DNA of 64,000 nucleotides from the NCBI RefSeq assembly GCF_964340395.1, contig NC_135562.1:14611296-14675295 (forward strand). The letters are read 5' to 3'. Made by a program: the position numbers and the translations under genes. The stretch's first letter is position 1; every line of letters starts with the position of its first letter. The notes beneath the pieces were generated by a model. It saw only the letters and a program-made list of their open reading frames with translations, ran no database searches and had not been told where the DNA came from. This document shows, piece after piece, positions 61,777 through 64,000 of this stretch. The stretch is from Glandiceps talaboti. Taxonomy: Eukaryota > Hemichordata > Enteropneusta > Spengelidae.

Positions 61777-62359
61777 CAAATAATCAGGATTATACTTTCC
61801 ACTCGAGGCGATTGTAATCTATGAAGTATTAAACAATAAAGCGTTGATAATTATCAATTGAACAGTCGTGCACTTGTCGGGTCTTTTTTTTAAAGTCACC
61901 GAAATTGGAAGAATTGATTAGTCTTGTTTTCAGATGAACTTGTATTGTGTACACTTTTGAGTTTTGCACTTTGTATAATACAACCATCATAGCTGTTTAA
62001 TAGATTTTGTTTTTGATCAAAATGACGTTTTATAAATGGTGAGGAATAAAAACGGGCTTTAAAGATGCCACAAAACCTTCTTCTTATCACAGTCCTACAC
62101 ATCCATGTGACCACAGCACACGTGTAGAGTAGGACGTGGTAAAGAAGATAAGTTTTTGTCACCTTCAAAAGCCAGTTGTAAAAGGGATGTCGGCTTATAT
62201 TTATGAAGTATACGATAATACGTAGGATATGTTGACCTGGATATCGGAAATAACATTGAACATGAATCAGACGACAGTCGTTTAGATTTCAAAACGTATT
62301 ACAATATCACGGTGGTATATCGTTCTCTGTTTGTCTGTGGGTGTTGCTAAATGATACGT

Positions 62360-63720
62360 TGGGACTTTTTTAAAAATGAAAACACTGACAGACAGGAACA
62401 GAACCAGAAATCAAAGATGCTAATGGAAATCGAAGTTTCCTTTCGTCAGAAAGACCAGCGAACATACCTCTGATGCCATAATGCTCGAGTTTAGACAATA
62501 ATATACCATGCTTGATAGTGTCAAAAGCTTTAGAGAAATCAATGAAAATGCCAAGAGTAATTCTACCTTCGTCTAATTGTTTTTAAGGAGATAATTTACT
62601 ATGTTAACGACAGACAATTTTGTGCTATACTTTTGACGGAAGCCATATTGATGATCATATAAAATTTTGTTGCGATTAAGAAATGATCTAAGGCGATTAT
62701 CAACTAATTTTTCTAATATTTTATTCAAAAGGGGAAGAATAGAAATTGGCCTATAATTGTCCGGGCTTTGTTCTGGCCCTTTTTTATATATTGGTTTCAC
62801 TTTTGCTATTTTTAGGGAATTTGGAACCTCCCCAGAAGAAAAAGAAAGATTAGAAATATATTCCACAGGTTTGGATATAGTGTCGGATGCATCCGATAAA
62901 AGTTTAGCCGGGATATTATCGTGTAACCACAAGAATTACTGATATCCAGCGTTTTGGATTGGTTCTGTTAAATAATCTCTTAAATTGTCGCGTGACATAT
63001 TACTAGCAAGTCGTGGGCCTATATTCACAAAGAAATCATTGAAACCTGATACAATATCCTGTGGAGAGATGTATTCAATTTGGTTTCCGTCTGAAGAAAT
63101 TATGAGTTTGTCAGGTAGATTATCCTTGGCATTACCATTCCTCTTACCGAGAACAACATTAATTACATTCCAAGTTTTCTTCATGTTACCTTTGTTCTTA
63201 AAAAAATAAATTACCATAGTACATCTTTTTTGCATCCCTGAGGACAGGAGTTAGAACATTTCTATAGTTCCTATATTTACTGACAATACAAGGTTTAAAA
63301 TTTGATTTGATAACATTAACGTACAATTTATGTTTTCTATTAATTGATTTCTTGATAGCTCGTGTGATCCAAGGTTTATTAGTCCTTGGCCTTTTAGTAT
63401 TTCTTGAAATATTTGGCGCATGCTTATCACAGGCTGCAATGAAAATTGAACTAAATTTGTCGTATGCAGAGTTTACATCTGAACAATTATATACATCGTC
63501 CCAATTTATTCCCGTGAGATGTCTACGAAATAATTCTACATCGTACTTACTGTAACATCTGTAGGATATATGTTTACAATTACTAGTAGTATCTTTGGAA
63601 AGTAAATTCTCAAATATAGCAAATACTGGAAAGTGATCTGAAACATCTGTCATAATAGTACCATAATAGTCTGTTGATATTAATCCATATGTACTTAGGG
63701 TTACACATAAGGTATCATAC
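62360..63720 (-). pseudogene. LINE fragment, copy 5b (duplicate of 5a)
   Basis: Identical to 56290-57650 apart from about one base. Confidence 0.88.
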
Positions 63721-64000
63721 TATTCGCCAAGCCAAGCCTACACCTACTGACTACGAAGCCCAGACCACCAATCAGCAATGCCAATACAAAACGTACTTGA
63801 TGTTGATACAAAGGGTTGACCCCACTCTCAGTCTACCAAGGGCATACGGTGTTACACCTATCAAGTGAGTACACACCTAACTATCGTCTATCGTAAATAA
63901 GACGTGATTCCTTATTGCAATAGAACATTTATTTTTGTCTATAAGTATAATACTTGCAATTATATGGAAATATTTTTGAAAAAAACCCCAGCATATTTAG

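Larger units (their letters stand above)
60937..64000. repeat. 3.06-kb direct duplication, copy 2, runs off the right edge
   Basis: Starts within SULT-B intron sequence. The right border is outside the window. Could be a genuine recent duplication or an assembly artefact. Confidence 0.97.

Overview
The window looks like nuclear DNA of an animal. Genes are split by GT-AG introns, microsatellites are long and frequent, and there are many decayed LINEs, SINEs and DNA transposons. The transposon families, the tRNA-derived SINE and the single-domain cytosolic sulfotransferases suggest a marine invertebrate, perhaps a non-vertebrate deuterostome. I cannot fix the species or phylum from sequence alone.

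Layout. 1-7.6 kb is transposon-derived. It holds a DDE_Tnp_4 transposase open at the left edge (+), a 5'-truncated LINE with an intact 804-codon endonuclease/reverse-transcriptase frame (-), and a spliced SWIM zinc-finger gene (-) of the type that accompanies YqaJ-class recombinase proteins. 7.6-10.3 kb is repeats: a foldback element, a SINE and simple repeats. 10.3-26.1 kb is one complete minus-strand gene for an SLC6 sodium/chloride-coupled neurotransmitter or amino-acid transporter. I rebuilt it from 13 exons, with all splice phases consistent, giving 601 codons. Its introns hold a 67-bp satellite, a 98-unit GAA/TTC array beside a splice donor, a 0.5-kb tetranucleotide array, a 2.1-kb inverted repeat, a Penelope-type GIY-YIG remnant, a SINE and a LINE. 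26.1-33.8 kb is intergenic with repeats.

33.8-55.8 kb carries a plus-strand cytosolic sulfotransferase gene (SULT-A). Its six exons join in phase into 300 codons, but the first intron is 18.5 kb and full of LINE debris and small palindromes. 59.4-61.8 kb carries a second sulfotransferase (SULT-B): exons 1 and 2 are clear, exons 3-5 are not in the window, and the only terminal exon present belongs to a nearly perfect copy of 54.87-57.93 kb that starts again at 60.94 kb and runs off the right edge.

The most unusual signal is a set of very short (24-42 bp) palindromic insertions that begin CATAGAC and end GTCTATG or close variants. Each is flanked by a 7-bp direct repeat (perfect at three loci, partly decayed at three). 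I found six loci between 31.8 and 47.7 kb. They behave like mobile elements with target-site duplications but are far too short to be ordinary MITEs.

The two host gene types have no evident functional link: the transporter acts at the plasma membrane, and the sulfotransferases are cytosolic PAPS-dependent enzymes. Their introns have been the landing ground for most of the repeats described here.
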